64,000 nucleotides of DNA from Gammaproteobacteria bacterium HGW-Gammaproteobacteria-15 (GCA_002840125.1 PGZF01000003.1:1-64000), one strand, 5' to 3'; numbered from the stretch's first letter, positions 19,653-29,121 are shown. Notes: generated by a model from the letters alone, not told the origin. Program-made: numbers and translations.

Positions 19653-20339
19653 GTGCGTTTGCTGATTGTAGAAGATGAACAAAAAACCGGTGACTATTTA
19701 AAGCAAGGCCTGAGCGAAGCCGGTTTTCAGGTGTCACTGGTCAGAAATGGCCTGGATGGCCATCATCTGGCGATGACAGAAGATTTCGATTTAATCATGC
19801 TGGATGTGATGCTGCCGGACGTCAGCGGCTTACGTATTGTTCAGGCGCTAAGAGAAAATCATAACCATACGCCGGTACTATTTCTGTCGGCCCGCGACAG
19901 CGTCGACGACAGGGTGAAAGGCCTGGAGCTTGGCGCCGACGACTACCTGATCAAACCCTTTGCTTTCTCAGAGGTGCTGGCAAGGGTCAGAACCCTGCTA
20001 CGCCGTGGTCAGGCCGCACCGCAGTCAGAATTATTACAAGTTGCCGATTTACAACTGGATATTGCTAAGCGTAAAGCTAGTCGTAGCGGTGCCAAAATAG
20101 CGCTGAGTAATCAGGAATTTAGCTTGCTTGAACTGCTGATGCGCCGCCGTGGTGAAGTTCTGCCGCGCTCGTTAATCGCCTCGCAGGTGTGGGATATGAA
20201 TTTTGACAGCGACACCAATGTGATTGACGTTGCTATTCGCCGCTTGCGCGGCAAAATTGATGACGGCTTTGCGGCAAAACTGATCCATACTGTGCGCGGT
20301 ATGGGCTATAAACTGGACGATGAGCAAACTGATGCATAA
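19653..20339 (+). CDS. copR: Copper-responsive OmpR-family response regulator CopR
   Basis: A 228-residue regulator if started at GTG 19653 (VRLLIVEDE), which is 7 nt past GGGGAG. An ATG six codons upstream, at 19635, would begin before that ribosome site and gives MFGENK, so GTG is preferred. Receiver domain 1-115: acidic pair EDE, phospho-acceptor Asp51 in [10 protein letters not shown], Lys in LIKPF. The C-terminal winged helix includes [49 protein letters not shown], very close to CusR/CopR. It probably binds the cop box at 19556. It overlaps copS by 20 nt. Confidence 0.92.
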   Translation: MRLLIVEDEQKTGDYLKQGLSEAGFQVSLVRNGLDGHHLAMTEDFDLIMLDVMLPDVSGLRIVQALRENHNHTPVLFLSARDSVDDRVKGLELGADDYLIKPFAFSEVLARVRTLLRRGQAAPQSELLQVADLQLDIAKRKASRSGAKIALSNQEFSLLELLMRRRGEVLPRSLIASQVWDMNFDSDTNVIDVAIRRLRGKIDDGFAAKLIHTVRGMGYKLDDEQTDA

Positions 20340-21723
20340 AGCTGGCACACGCCCCCTGTCGATCACCGTTCGCGTGGTCCTTTTCGTCGCGCTGACTATT
20401 TCGATCTGCCTGTTCTTCGTGCAGCAATTGCTGCTTAGCTCCGTCGAACATCACTTTATCGAACAGGATGCCGACGAGTTAGCCGTGATCCTGCACGCGG
20501 TTGAGCACACGCTGACAGCCGGGCAGAACGGCCAGCAACAGCCGACACAGACACTGGCAAAAGCGGTATCGGGCCATCACGGTGTCTACTATCAGGTGAT
20601 GGATAGCCAGAACCGCTTAGTCTACCGTAACGCCGACATTGACTTAAGCCTGCTGGCAGCCAATACCCCAGCGAACACCGACTATAATGCCAAAGCCATC
20701 CACAATTGGCAGCTGGACGGCAAAGCCTATCGCGGCGTGTTCAGCCGCCTTGCTACGACAGATCAACAGTATCAGGTGATTGCCGCTATTGATATCAGTT
20801 TTCATACCCATTTCTTGGCGCAGTTACAGCGCAGCCTGGGGCTGATTTTACTCGGCTCTGCACTGCTCACCTTGCTGGCGGCCTGGCTGGCGGTGCATCA
20901 GGGGTTGAATCCACTCAGAGGCCTTAGCGAACAAATGCGTGATATTCAAACCAGTAAACTGGATATTCGCTTGTCCCCGGGCGAGGTCCCGACCGAACTG
21001 CGCCACATGGTGCAGTCTTTTAATCTGATGTTAGATCGGCTGGAGCAGGGGTTTACCAAGCTGTCGCACTTTAGTGCCGACATCGCCCACGAGCTGCGCA
21101 CGCCGCTGACCAATATGATCACGCAAACGCAGGTCAGCTTATCGCGCGCGCGCAGCGCCGACGAGTACCAGAATCTGCTGTTCTCCAATCTGGAAGAGCT
21201 GGAGCGGCTGAATAAAATGATTAGCGATATGCTGTGGCTGGCCAAAAGTGACAATGGCCTGTTAACACTGCAAAAGCAGCCGCTGGAGCTAAAGCAGGAA
21301 GTGGCCGCAATTTTCAACTTTTTCGAAGCCTGGGCGGCAGAAAGTCAGGTTGGCCTTAGCTATCACGGTGCCAATATTATTGTGCAGGCAGATCGCACCT
21401 TGCTGCGCCACGCCCTGACCAATTTATTATCCAATGCGCTTAGGTATACCCCGCCCGGCGAAACCATTACCGTCAGCACCACCGCAGCAGCCGACAGCAC
21501 CACCATCACGGTAGAAAACCCGGGCCAGCCGATCCCGCCACAGCATTTGCCGTTTTTATTCGATCGCTTCTATCGTGCTGACGCCTCGCGCCAACGCCAG
21601 ATAGAAGGCTCGGGTTTGGGCCTAGCCATTACCAAAGCCATAGTCGATGCTCATCAGGGCCAGTTAAGCGTCGAATCAGATGCGCGCTCTACCCGCTTTA
21701 GCATCAGGCTTAAACTGGCGTGA
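20320..21723 (+). CDS. copS: Copper-sensing histidine kinase CopS
   Basis: A 467-residue heavy-metal sensor kinase. TM1 ([21 protein letters not shown]), then a periplasmic loop of about 130 residues with [17 protein letters not shown] and GHHGVYYQ, whose histidines may bind copper, then TM2 ([20 protein letters not shown]). A HAMP domain, the dimer/phospho site [16 protein letters not shown], and a HATPase with [22 protein letters not shown] and [12 protein letters not shown] follow. This is the CusS/CopS class. Translation is coupled to copR by overlap. The gene looks complete. Confidence 0.92.
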   Translation: MSKLMHKAGTRPLSITVRVVLFVALTISICLFFVQQLLLSSVEHHFIEQDADELAVILHAVEHTLTAGQNGQQQPTQTLAKAVSGHHGVYYQVMDSQNRLVYRNADIDLSLLAANTPANTDYNAKAIHNWQLDGKAYRGVFSRLATTDQQYQVIAAIDISFHTHFLAQLQRSLGLILLGSALLTLLAAWLAVHQGLNPLRGLSEQMRDIQTSKLDIRLSPGEVPTELRHMVQSFNLMLDRLEQGFTKLSHFSADIAHELRTPLTNMITQTQVSLSRARSADEYQNLLFSNLEELERLNKMISDMLWLAKSDNGLLTLQKQPLELKQEVAAIFNFFEAWAAESQVGLSYHGANIIVQADRTLLRHALTNLLSNALRYTPPGETITVSTTAAADSTTITVENPGQPIPPQHLPFLFDRFYRADASRQRQIEGSGLGLAITKAIVDAHQGQLSVESDARSTRFSIRLKLA

Positions 21724-21735
21724 CGTCGGTTAAAC

Positions 21736-21855
21736 TCACCGCGGTGCTATGCGGGTATTAGCCAAGTAACAGATACTCGTACCTAACAAGAAAACAATAG
21801 CTAGCATCGAATACAAATAAATTTTGAATGCTTTAGGTTGTTCCTTCCATTCCAT
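21736..21855 (-). CDS. Putative 39-residue single-span membrane protein
   Basis: A short frame: MEWKEQPKAFKIYLYSML followed by AIVFLLGTSICYLANTRIA and PR. A charged N-terminus with one transmembrane helix is typical of real small membrane proteins. AGGA stands 11 nt before the start, a little far. It lies alone, head to tail with copS on the opposite strand. No family is recognised; it could be a chance frame. Confidence 0.4.
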   Translation of the reverse strand: MEWKEQPKAFKIYLYSMLAIVFLLGTSICYLANTRIAPR

Positions 21856-22026
21856 GTGCTAATAAATCCTGTCTATAATTTTGATGTTAAGGTTAAAAAA
21901 ATAACAAATTCAGAGATTAATCATACTGGAAACGCTTGAATATGTCGAAAAGTGAGTGTGAAATAATATTGTGTAGAGAAGTCCGTCTAATGCGTCTGAC
22001 ATAAGTCGCTAGCCTGATGGCACACT

Positions 22027-22377
22027 TTATTTAAATGAAACGTTATCATGCACGGTAAATTTCGGAATCACGCCACAATCAGCAAACACAATCCCTGCCT
22101 CTAATTGATCAAAAATCCAAAGTAGATGACCAACTCTTATTTTTTCCTCACCAGTATGCTTAAGTATGCCGACTATGTAATCCCGAAAACTCTTACCCAA
22201 TCCAACCTCGTCCGCTTCACGCAGAGCTTGAGCTAACGCCTCTTCACTCAAAAACTTGTATGATTGAGATTTCAAATTCTCGTAGAACTGCCGGTCAGCA
22301 CGCCATGTATTTAAGGTATGAAATAGATAAAGAATTACTGCTGCAAATACCAGTGATATAAGGATTTCGAACAACAC
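22027..22377 (-). CDS. Hypothetical membrane-anchored protein
   Basis: A 116-residue protein not recognised as any family. An N-terminal transmembrane helix (MLFEILISLVFAAVILYLFHTL) would anchor it, with the rest cytoplasmic by charge (WRADRQ follows the helix). The soluble part is helical and Glu-rich (FLSEEALAQALREADEVGLGKSFRDYIVGIL), ending in KFTVHDNVSFK. It is in the same direction as two small genes upstream and may share their transcript. No metal or catalytic motif is visible. Confidence 0.5.
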   Translation of the reverse strand: MLFEILISLVFAAVILYLFHTLNTWRADRQFYENLKSQSYKFLSEEALAQALREADEVGLGKSFRDYIVGILKHTGEEKIRVGHLLWIFDQLEAGIVFADCGVIPKFTVHDNVSFK

Positions 22378-22450
22378 GGGGCAATCCTCAGTTAATTATC
22401 CATTGTGAAAGAAAACAAAGTTTTTAGCTCTGCTCACTATTGCAGCTAGC

Positions 22451-22678
22451 CTAAGAAATTTCATCCAGCATGGCACCATACCAGGCTAGTAGTTGTTGAT
22501 AACATGAAAAAGATTGCTCAAGTGCATACTCTCCATCGTTATTAATATCCACGATAGAAATTCGATATTGCTGACCCACTCGGCCAACCCTTGGTAACGA
22601 TAGTAGTGAAGGACCAGCATCGCGCCATCTTAATAGCTGCTGTTTGAACTGCGACTCATTGACAAACCGGATATCCAT
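22451..22678 (-). CDS. Hypothetical 75-residue protein
   Basis: A small soluble protein beginning MDIRFVNESQFKQQLLRW. Alternating hydrophobic residues in QQYRISIVDINNDGEYALEQSF suggest a beta-strand core with a D-x-N-x-D-G pattern (DINNDGE) resembling a calcium-binding loop, which may be chance. It starts 7 nt after the stop of the 57-residue frame at 22686, in the same direction, which supports both being real. No family is recognised. Confidence 0.5.
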   Translation of the reverse strand: MDIRFVNESQFKQQLLRWRDAGPSLLSLPRVGRVGQQYRISIVDINNDGEYALEQSFSCYQQLLAWYGAMLDEIS

Positions 22679-22685
22679 AACAAAC

Positions 22686-22859
22686 TCAGCAAGGAACGCT
22701 ATTTATATTAAACGTAGTTAAATAACGTTGATATCGCAAGTGTTTTACTAGGAAGGCACTTATTGCACTTAAAATATCTAAATTTTCTGATGCTGCAAGG
22801 GCATCCTGAACGTCAATACCTAAGTAAATTTCGGCACTCTTAATCTTTTTGTGGCTCAT
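22686..22859 (-). CDS. Hypothetical 57-residue protein upstream of the 22451 gene
   Basis: The frame reads MSHKKIKSAEIYLGIDVQDA, then a helical stretch ending HLRYQRYLTTFNINSVPC. No clear ribosome site is visible before ATG. The support is its spacing, ending 7 nt before the next start, and its protein-like composition. No family is recognised. Confidence 0.4.
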   Translation of the reverse strand: MSHKKIKSAEIYLGIDVQDALAASENLDILSAISAFLVKHLRYQRYLTTFNINSVPC

Positions 22860-23023
22860 GGCACTAATGTCGGCTAATGGCGCATGGTCGATTTTTCGCT
22901 ATAAGCGGTCATTGCAGTTTTCATAGGTAAATGTCTGCTTCTGGCACACAGCAGAAGAAGTGTCTCCAAACCCACTGAATAGCTCATACTACTACCATCT
23001 GAACGGTAAATTGAGTTTAAGGT

Positions 23024-23716
23024 ATGTGCGGCAGACTTAACGTAATTGACGATCCCGGTGTAAGAGAACTGTGTGAAGGGCTACAGATACAGCTGTTCAC
23101 TGAACGCCAAATATTTAGCAGGTTTATCAGGGCTACTAATCAGGTCAGTATTGTCAGGCAGAAAGATGGCGTCCGTAGAATGGACAATGCTATTTGGTGG
23201 CTGTTACTTGAACCATCCACTACCGGCTTTAAGCCCTCCAAGTACACCTCTTTTAACACTCGGTATGACAAGCTTAATGTTAAGGGCTCTGCAGGCTACC
23301 AGGCATACCGCCATAGCCGGTGTGTTATTCCAGCTAAGGGCTTTGGCGAATCTGAGTATGTGAACAACAAGCAACTTCATTACCATGACCTTGTTGCTAA
23401 AGATGGTGCGATATTACTCGGTGGTCTGTGCCGGGAATGGATTAACAAAGATACGGGCGAAACAGCACTATCTTGCTCAGTGATCACATTACCACCACAC
23501 CCCAAGCTGATGCATATTCATAGCAAGGCATCACCACTATTACTGCCGTTAGACATGGCATTGGTAGAGCGCTGGCTGGATGAGAGCATTACTGACCCGC
23601 GTGAATTTGAGCCATTACTGCAGCCGCATATACCTTATGACCTTATTGCTACTCAGATAGATAAACCGAGCGCTTACAATGTTATTGCGCCGTCAACTCG
23701 TGTTGATATGGATTAA
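23024..23716 (+). CDS. SOS response-associated peptidase (SRAP/HMCES family)
   Basis: A 230-residue SRAP-domain protein. The active-site Cys2 follows the initiator Met (MCGRLN), and the other conserved residues appear to be kept: Asn in FNTRYD, Glu in IPAKGFGES (GFYEW in most members) and His in MHIHSKASPLLLP. The family forms a thiazolidine link with abasic sites in single-stranded DNA to protect them and shows SOS-linked gene neighbourhoods. The changes around the Glu (GESEY) and in HSK (HDRMP in most) mark it as a divergent member. It stands alone between small unknown genes on the other strand; no LexA box was identified. Confidence 0.87.
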   Translation: MCGRLNVIDDPGVRELCEGLQIQLFTERQIFSRFIRATNQVSIVRQKDGVRRMDNAIWWLLLEPSTTGFKPSKYTSFNTRYDKLNVKGSAGYQAYRHSRCVIPAKGFGESEYVNNKQLHYHDLVAKDGAILLGGLCREWINKDTGETALSCSVITLPPHPKLMHIHSKASPLLLPLDMALVERWLDESITDPREFEPLLQPHIPYDLIATQIDKPSAYNVIAPSTRVDMD

Positions 23717-23743
23717 TGACGTTTATATTCATTACGGTAGCTT

Positions 23744-24282
23744 TCAGACAGCTGGTAGTTGCTTGGGAAGCTGAGCCATCTCTCTAATCGGCCAAATAGC
23801 TTCTTTTATTCCCTTTACCGTGCATGGACGATCTGAGAGCATCACTGCAGTTGAGTAAGGTAGTAACTCTGTAATCTTTTGATTGAGGTAATTCAGCGTA
23901 ATTTCAACATCGAGGACCATTAGTCGCATTGTGCCTTGCACTGAACGACTGCATTCGGAATCAAAACTAAAATTCTCTGATTGTATCGACGCTGCAGCCT
24001 TTTCAATCAACTCTGTAGGCAACTCTACTTTTAAGAGGCTGTTGATAAAAACATCCTGAAATACCAGCGTGAGTTCTTGAGATGCTTTATGGTACAAGGC
24101 ACAAACACAGCGAAGCGAGTGGCATCGTTTACAAGGATCAAATTCTGCCGACGTTGGATAGTAACCACATTAGCATGCCAGTTGATCCAACGCTTAATTA
24201 ACTCACTTTCAGAATTGGTCTGAATTTGCTCATCAGGTAAATGAAGTTTATCAAAAAGTTTTTTTGTGCAGTGAAATCGCAT
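23744..24282 (-). pseudogene. Frameshifted DUF6933-like gene
   Basis: Two overlapping frames make up one protein. The first, from ATG at 24282, reads MRFHCTKKLFDKLH ... NWHANVVTIQRRQNLILVNDATRFAVFVPCTIKHLK. The second continues ELTLVFQDVFINSLLKVELPTELIEKA to a stop at 23744. The switch falls near 24075-24090 (CTCAAGAACTC on the minus strand). The combined protein, about 170 residues, resembles DUF6933, whose members have a WHANL...ERR...L..ND pattern. It is either a broken gene or a sequencing error in an intact one. Function unknown. Confidence 0.65.
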
Positions 24283-24317
24283 TTCTCGCTATCCGCTGTC
24301 ACCATTAATTTTAAAAT

Positions 24318-24971
24318 TCAGCACACAATATCTGTAAATGCCAAAATACCATGCTTTAAGGCCAGCTGGAGTAACTGGAAATCGTTCTGTAATTCAAGCT
24401 TAGCAAGTAGGTTTGCTCGATGGCTATGTATGGTTTTTGTAGCAACATTCAGGGCTTTGGCTGCGCCTTTAACTCCGAGCCCTCGGGCTAGCTGAATAAA
24501 TGTTTCGTACTCTCGTTCTGACAATGTGGCTAACCCGGTAGCACGATATTGTTTGTCGTTGAATTTCAGGTTTTTGATAACATCACTACTAAGGTAGGTC
24601 TCACCGGCGCTCACAATAGCTATCCCTTCCAGCAGCTCATCAGCAGCACAGCGCTTAGAAATATAACCCATCGCCCCCGCATCAATTGCCCGGCTAACGA
24701 ATGGATCATTATCATACATTGATACAACAAGGCACTTTACTGAAGGAAACTGCTTTGATATCTGCCGAATTAACTCGGAGCCATGCATGTCAGGCAATGC
24801 ATAATCTATGACAGCGATATCACACTGATTTTCCGTTAAAAACTCAAGCGCCTGTTGTGCATTGCCTTGTTCAGCAACCACTGTAGAATGCTCGCTAAGA
24901 CTGAGTAATCTTTGAAAACCTTCACGGACTATTGGATGATCATCAACAAGCATTATGCGGGCTGGGTGCAT
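24318..24971 (-). CDS. NarL/FixJ-family response regulator
   Basis: A 217-residue regulator if started at MHPARIMLVDD; two in-frame ATGs upstream (24989, 25022) are possible, and the last would overlap the divergent kinase gene by 21 bp. Receiver: acidic pair DD10-11, phospho-acceptor Asp56 (AVIDYALPDMHG), TSM-type region VSMYDNDPFVSRA, Lys in YISKRC. The C-terminal LuxR helix-turn-helix carries LSEREYETFIQLARGLGVKGAAKALNVATKTIHSHRANLLAKL. It is the likely partner of the MASE1 kinase encoded 30 bp away on the other strand. Targets are unknown; the flagellin gene beyond the kinase is a candidate. Confidence 0.88.
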   Translation of the reverse strand: MHPARIMLVDDHPIVREGFQRLLSLSEHSTVVAEQGNAQQALEFLTENQCDIAVIDYALPDMHGSELIRQISKQFPSVKCLVVSMYDNDPFVSRAIDAGAMGYISKRCAADELLEGIAIVSAGETYLSSDVIKNLKFNDKQYRATGLATLSEREYETFIQLARGLGVKGAAKALNVATKTIHSHRANLLAKLELQNDFQLLQLALKHGILAFTDIVC

Positions 24972-25001
24972 AAGTAGATTCCGGGACATAAGGTACGGCG
25001 A

Positions 25002-26594
25002 ATGTATCAAACATTGATGCAAGTTAAAAAGGAATTCCTGAATACCAGCAATGCCGGTGAGTTGCTAATTAGGCATATACTCGTCACTGCATGCTACGCA
25101 GCTTGTTTTTTAATCTTCTATGCGTTATCAAAAAATTTTTTCACTCATCAAGGCTGGTCAACTTGGTTTATGCCAAATGGCATTCGCGTAGCGGCCATGT
25201 TAATTTTACCAATCAGATATTGGCCGACACTGCTATTCACAGAGTTCAGCTGTAATCGGTTTATTACTGTTTATTATGGCACTTTTGAATTACCCCCCTT
25301 TTTCACCACGTTTGCCAAAGTCATCGTAATGTATTCTGCTTACTCGCTTGTCGCCTTACCGGCTAAGCTCCTACTCAAAAAAGTAAGCATGAACAATGTG
25401 AAGTACTGCATCCTGCTTATAACCGCATTGATCGGGCAGAGTATGGTAGCGGCAACCAACCTAACATACTTTGTTGAGTTTTATAGAAACGTACCAGCAG
25501 AGCGTAAAATTGAGATCTGGCTTTCCTTTGTCACAGGCGGTGTTATTGGTGGACTGTTGGTGGCACCTTTAATCTTGGGTTGTTATCAGTTAATTACTAC
25601 CCAGAAAATTCATCTACTCAACAAAACAACACTTTATCTTAGCAGCTATGCGCTGCTGTTATTTGCCATCTATCGTTATCTACAGATTGACCCTGGCTCG
25701 CTTTACGTAGTTGTTGCCTTGGCGCTAATGCCTGTTCTACTTTTTGCTTATAGTTTTGGTTGGACAGGTGCGTTGTTCGCTACAGCACTAACCAATCTTT
25801 TTCTGGCTGTATCTGTTTACGGTCACTCAGGCACCCTGACCATGCAACAAATACAGTTGTTTGTCATAGTATTAAATATCTCTGCATTACTATTCGGTGC
25901 AGTAATTTCTAATCAGAAAGCTCTCTCAAAATCTCTACAGACGAGTAATACCGAGCTGCAAAAACTGGCGAACCGCTTTATTAATGTACAGGAAAATGAG
26001 AGGAAATCGGTTTCACAAGAGCTACACGATGAGATAGGCCAGATTGTAACGGGTTTGAAAGTAGAACTTAAAGTTATGGCCGAGACATCAACGGATGAAC
26101 AGGTTAAGCGCCAGCTACCCCGAATAATGAACGCTACCACATCCATCTATGACTCAGTTTATCGGTTGATGCATAAATTAAGGCCTCGCTTGCTAGACGA
26201 GCATGGCTTACACAATACCCTTACAACGGGAGAACTTGTGTCCGCTTTGCAGAATGCAGATATCAACTACAGACACTTGATTGATACAGATTTGAACACC
26301 TTGCCACAGAACATCCAAATAGCCATTTTTCGGATCTGCCAGGAAGCCTTTACCAATGTGATAAAACATAGCAATGCTTCAGAGTGCCAACTGTCTATCC
26401 GGTTAGTGGACGAAAACGTAAATTTGGTAATTGAAGATAACGGCCAATCTGACAGCAAAAAAACAGCCAGTAATGGCGGTTTTGGTTTGAGTGGTATTCG
26501 AGATAGGGTTAGCGCACTTAATGGTAAGTTTGATTTCAATACCTCTAATCATGGTGCTTCATTAATAATTTCTCTTCCAATTCAGTTACGTTAA
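25002..26594 (+). CDS. MASE1-domain histidine kinase, HisKA_3 type
   Basis: A 530-residue kinase. The N-terminal 300 residues form an eight-helix MASE1 sensor (start region GWSTWFMPNGIRVAAMLILPIRYWPTLLF; typical W..P.G/A pattern). A coiled linker (ALSKSLQTSNTELQKLANRFINVQENER) leads to the phospho site in SQELHDEIGQIVTGLKVEL, then a HATPase with NVIKHSNASE, EDNGQ and GGFGLSGIRDRV. It fits the UhpB/DegS-like group that pairs with NarL/FixJ regulators, as encoded next door. The signal is unknown. A later in-frame ATG (MQVKKEF, 25017) is an alternative start. Confidence 0.87.
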   Translation: MYQTLMQVKKEFLNTSNAGELLIRHILVTACYAACFLIFYALSKNFFTHQGWSTWFMPNGIRVAAMLILPIRYWPTLLFTEFSCNRFITVYYGTFELPPFFTTFAKVIVMYSAYSLVALPAKLLLKKVSMNNVKYCILLITALIGQSMVAATNLTYFVEFYRNVPAERKIEIWLSFVTGGVIGGLLVAPLILGCYQLITTQKIHLLNKTTLYLSSYALLLFAIYRYLQIDPGSLYVVVALALMPVLLFAYSFGWTGALFATALTNLFLAVSVYGHSGTLTMQQIQLFVIVLNISALLFGAVISNQKALSKSLQTSNTELQKLANRFINVQENERKSVSQELHDEIGQIVTGLKVELKVMAETSTDEQVKRQLPRIMNATTSIYDSVYRLMHKLRPRLLDEHGLHNTLTTGELVSALQNADINYRHLIDTDLNTLPQNIQIAIFRICQEAFTNVIKHSNASECQLSIRLVDENVNLVIEDNGQSDSKKTASNGGFGLSGIRDRVSALNGKFDFNTSNHGASLIISLPIQLR

Positions 26595-26774
26595 CGCTCA
26601 GAAATTTTCTTAGCCTCTTTAAGACAAACTTGCATGGGAAACTTTTGACGACCAGTTAAAGTTATCTCTGGTTTCTTTTTCCAAAAATTAAAAAACACTC
26701 CATGCCTGATTGCGACTGCAACCGGGATAAACTTGCTTATAAAAATCCTATCTAATTGTTTTTTATATATTTTC
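26595..26774. other. Intergenic, AT-rich, nothing else recognised
   Basis: Between the kinase stop and the flagellin promoter. No coding signal or clear terminator is visible. Confidence 0.5.
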
Positions 26775-26802
26775 TAATGTTTTTGTATTTACCTGTCGAT
26801 AG
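26775..26802 (+). promoter_or_regulatory. Sigma-28 (FliA)-like flagellar promoter
   Basis: TAATGTTT (26775-26782), 12 nt, GTCGATAG (26795-26802). This agrees well with the flagellar consensus TAAAGTTT-N11-GCCGATAA. It lies about 40 bp before the flagellin start. Confidence 0.7.
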
Positions 26803-26840
26803 AAGAGCTACTGAAGTTCCTGGTAGGACGGTAGCTCTGA

Positions 26841-28109
26841 ATGTCATTTTTCGTAAATACAAACATCTCGTCTTTGAATGCTCAGCGAAGTCTGTCAATT
26901 AATGCGCCAGCTTTAAATGTGAGCTTTCAACGCTTAGCTTCAGGATATCGTATCAACTCTGCTGCTGACGATGCCGCTGGTCTACAGATCTCAAATAGGT
27001 TAACTAGTCAGATAAACGGTATCGGTCAGGGTATTCGTAACGCGAGCGATGGTATCTCCCTTTCCCAAGTTGCCGAGGGTGCATTGGATGAAATGACTAC
27101 ATCAATTCAGCGGATGCGAACTCTCGTCATACAATCTCGCAGTGGTATCAATAGCCAGTTGGACAGAACAGCATTACAGAACGAGATCCGCCAGATCAAC
27201 AAAGAAATAACACGCATAGCTGAGACAACCAGTTTTGCCGGCATACCTCTTCTCGACGGCAGGTTAAACCGTGATTTTCTTGTAGGTGCTAATGCCGGAG
27301 AAAATATTAACGTTAACCTTGAACGTGATGAGGGTTGGACTGCGGATGGTTTAAGACTATCTGAAGTGGTGGTAGATGGAACAGATGGAATTAATTCACC
27401 CGCAATAACCGGTCAGTTTAACCCAACAGGCACTACATTTAGCGTACCCGCCATTCCCGGTACAGTATTTGGACTTCAGGCCAGCGTTAACGGTGGCCCT
27501 TTTGCACTACTGCAAGAGCCTGTTGGCAGTCCTTACGCTGGCGCACCTACACCAGGCCAAGTTACTTTTGGAAATAATGCCAACATTAACGCGCTTATTC
27601 TCGGTCAAGCAATTAGAGAAGGCACAGGAGTAAATCTTCAAGCTTCGGTAGCAGGTAACACATTTACACTGATAAATAACTCAACGGTTCAGCTTCGGCT
27701 ATCGGGAACAGCTCCGGACGAAGCCACTGCGTTAGCAAACCAAGCTTTTGTTATGTCATTAACGGGTTTAAATGCTTACCAAGTCGGTATTCAGCCGTTT
27801 CAGATAGCACCGCCTGAAGATGAAGATTTAATAACAAGACTTAACCTTGAGATTATCGATGAAGCGATCAGTACTATTGATAGCGCCAGAGCTAAACTTG
27901 GTGCTACGCAAAACCGCTTTCAGGCGACAATAAGAAACCTGAGTAATGTAGAGGAAAATGTCAGTGCAGCCCGAAGCAGAATAAGAGATACCGATTATGC
28001 AAAAGAAACCGCAGAACTAACACGGACTCAGATATTACAACAAGCCTCCATTACGGTGTTGGCTCAAGCTAATCAGCGGCCTCAAGCAGCACTAAGCTTA
28101 CTTCAGTAA
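26841..28109 (+). CDS. Flagellin, isolated copy in accessory DNA
   Basis: A 422-residue flagellin. The conserved N-terminal D0/D1 part reads VNTNISSLNAQRSLSINAPALNVSFQRLASGYRINSAADDAAGLQISNRL and the C-terminal D1/D0 part includes SRIRDTDYAKETAELTRTQILQQASITVLAQANQRPQAALSLLQ; both are complete. The central region, about 180-300, is Gly/Thr/Asn-rich and variable, as expected for the exposed D2/D3 part. The usual NxxQRSL-type cap and TLR5-like stretch near residue 90 (SIQRMRTLVIQS) are present. No other flagellar gene is nearby. The gene has its own sigma-28-like promoter at 26775 and could be an alternative or displaced flagellin. Confidence 0.92.
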   Translation: MSFFVNTNISSLNAQRSLSINAPALNVSFQRLASGYRINSAADDAAGLQISNRLTSQINGIGQGIRNASDGISLSQVAEGALDEMTTSIQRMRTLVIQSRSGINSQLDRTALQNEIRQINKEITRIAETTSFAGIPLLDGRLNRDFLVGANAGENINVNLERDEGWTADGLRLSEVVVDGTDGINSPAITGQFNPTGTTFSVPAIPGTVFGLQASVNGGPFALLQEPVGSPYAGAPTPGQVTFGNNANINALILGQAIREGTGVNLQASVAGNTFTLINNSTVQLRLSGTAPDEATALANQAFVMSLTGLNAYQVGIQPFQIAPPEDEDLITRLNLEIIDEAISTIDSARAKLGATQNRFQATIRNLSNVEENVSAARSRIRDTDYAKETAELTRTQILQQASITVLAQANQRPQAALSLLQ

Positions 28110-28269
28110 CATCACTCAAAATCCCAAGTTGTGATTTTGGACAAGACTCAATAAAACATTACACATGCCTCGGATTATTTCTTAGCCTGATTAAGAATTT
28201 TTCTGGGGCATCTCATGCGATGTGACCATACCTTGAACTTAACAATACTTAAATAATACAAGTAGAGCC

Positions 28270-28289
28270 CAATCGCGAGCTCGCGATTG
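28270..28289. repeat. 20-bp perfect palindrome upstream of the 28319 gene
   Basis: CAATCGCGAGCTCGCGATTG is fully palindromic and GC-rich in an AT-rich spacer. It ends 29 bp before the next start. It may be an operator, a replication or nicking-site hairpin, or a terminator for the flagellin gene (no T-run follows). Confidence 0.6.
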
Positions 28290-28318
28290 AGTCTGCTTTC
28301 AGTGTAAAAAGGAAAAGT

Positions 28319-29071
28319 ATGATTAAAAGAAAACCTAATATTGACCGCAAGGAGAACTCTGGCAGTAAAAAAACTGCTGGCAAAGTGAAAGAAAAGCCGA
28401 AGAAAAAAACTCTGAAAAATAACATTTCAACAAATACAGAAAGTAATTCATCTTCAATTCGCAGCCAATATATAAATTACCTTAAGAATCCAGATGCGGT
28501 TATTGATAAGAAAAGCATCAGTAGCCACATGGAAATCTTTGACAATAAGGATGTCAATTTTCAAGCGCTGTTATTGTCTGTTGAAATGACAGAAAGCTTC
28601 CGACAATTTGATTGCGATACTATGAAGGATTTTATCGATGATTATTTAGAGCATTCGTATAAAGCCGCTCATAAGATACTTAGCCAAGCGAAAATTGCCT
28701 TCGATGCTGGTGGTGCAGATGCGGTTGGTAAATATACAGGTAATGCTCTAGAGGCAATGAAAGAACTTGATTCAGATGAGCGGAAAGAAGTACTTAGTAA
28801 TGTACTAAAATCCTATCCTGATCCAAAAAGCGTTACACGAACTGTCATCACGAAAACAATGACAGAGCTTGGATATATTGATGAAATCTCACCGCAGCAC
28901 AAAAAAACCAAGGAAAAGATTTCGAAGATCCATAATAAAATCAAAAAATCTACGACCAGGCCAGAGTTCCTAAGAAATATGGCAGAAGCGCTTTACGAAA
29001 ACCTTAACAGAAGAGACATCAAGTCAATTATAAACAATTTGAATAAAATAAAATCAGCAGAAGAAGGCTAA
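28319..29071 (+). CDS. Hypothetical Lys-rich protein
   Basis: A 250-residue protein. The first 50 residues are a basic, disordered tail (KRKPNIDRKENSGSKKTAGKVKEKPKKKTLK), followed by a helical domain (SHMEIFDNKDVNFQALLLSVEMTESF ... MKDFIDDYLEHSYKAAHKILSQAKIAFDAGG) and a basic helical end. No signal or membrane part. Ser, Lys and Asn codons are AT-rich, unlike the core genes of this window. It ends 50 bp before the likely replication initiator gene and is probably co-transcribed. The basic tail suggests nucleic-acid binding; no family is recognised. Confidence 0.6.
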   Translation: MIKRKPNIDRKENSGSKKTAGKVKEKPKKKTLKNNISTNTESNSSSIRSQYINYLKNPDAVIDKKSISSHMEIFDNKDVNFQALLLSVEMTESFRQFDCDTMKDFIDDYLEHSYKAAHKILSQAKIAFDAGGADAVGKYTGNALEAMKELDSDERKEVLSNVLKSYPDPKSVTRTVITKTMTELGYIDEISPQHKKTKEKISKIHNKIKKSTTRPEFLRNMAEALYENLNRRDIKSIINNLNKIKSAEEG

Positions 29072-29121
29072 GTAATAGAGCTACATAATTGATTATTATT
29101 AACATATTAAAGGATAGCAGT

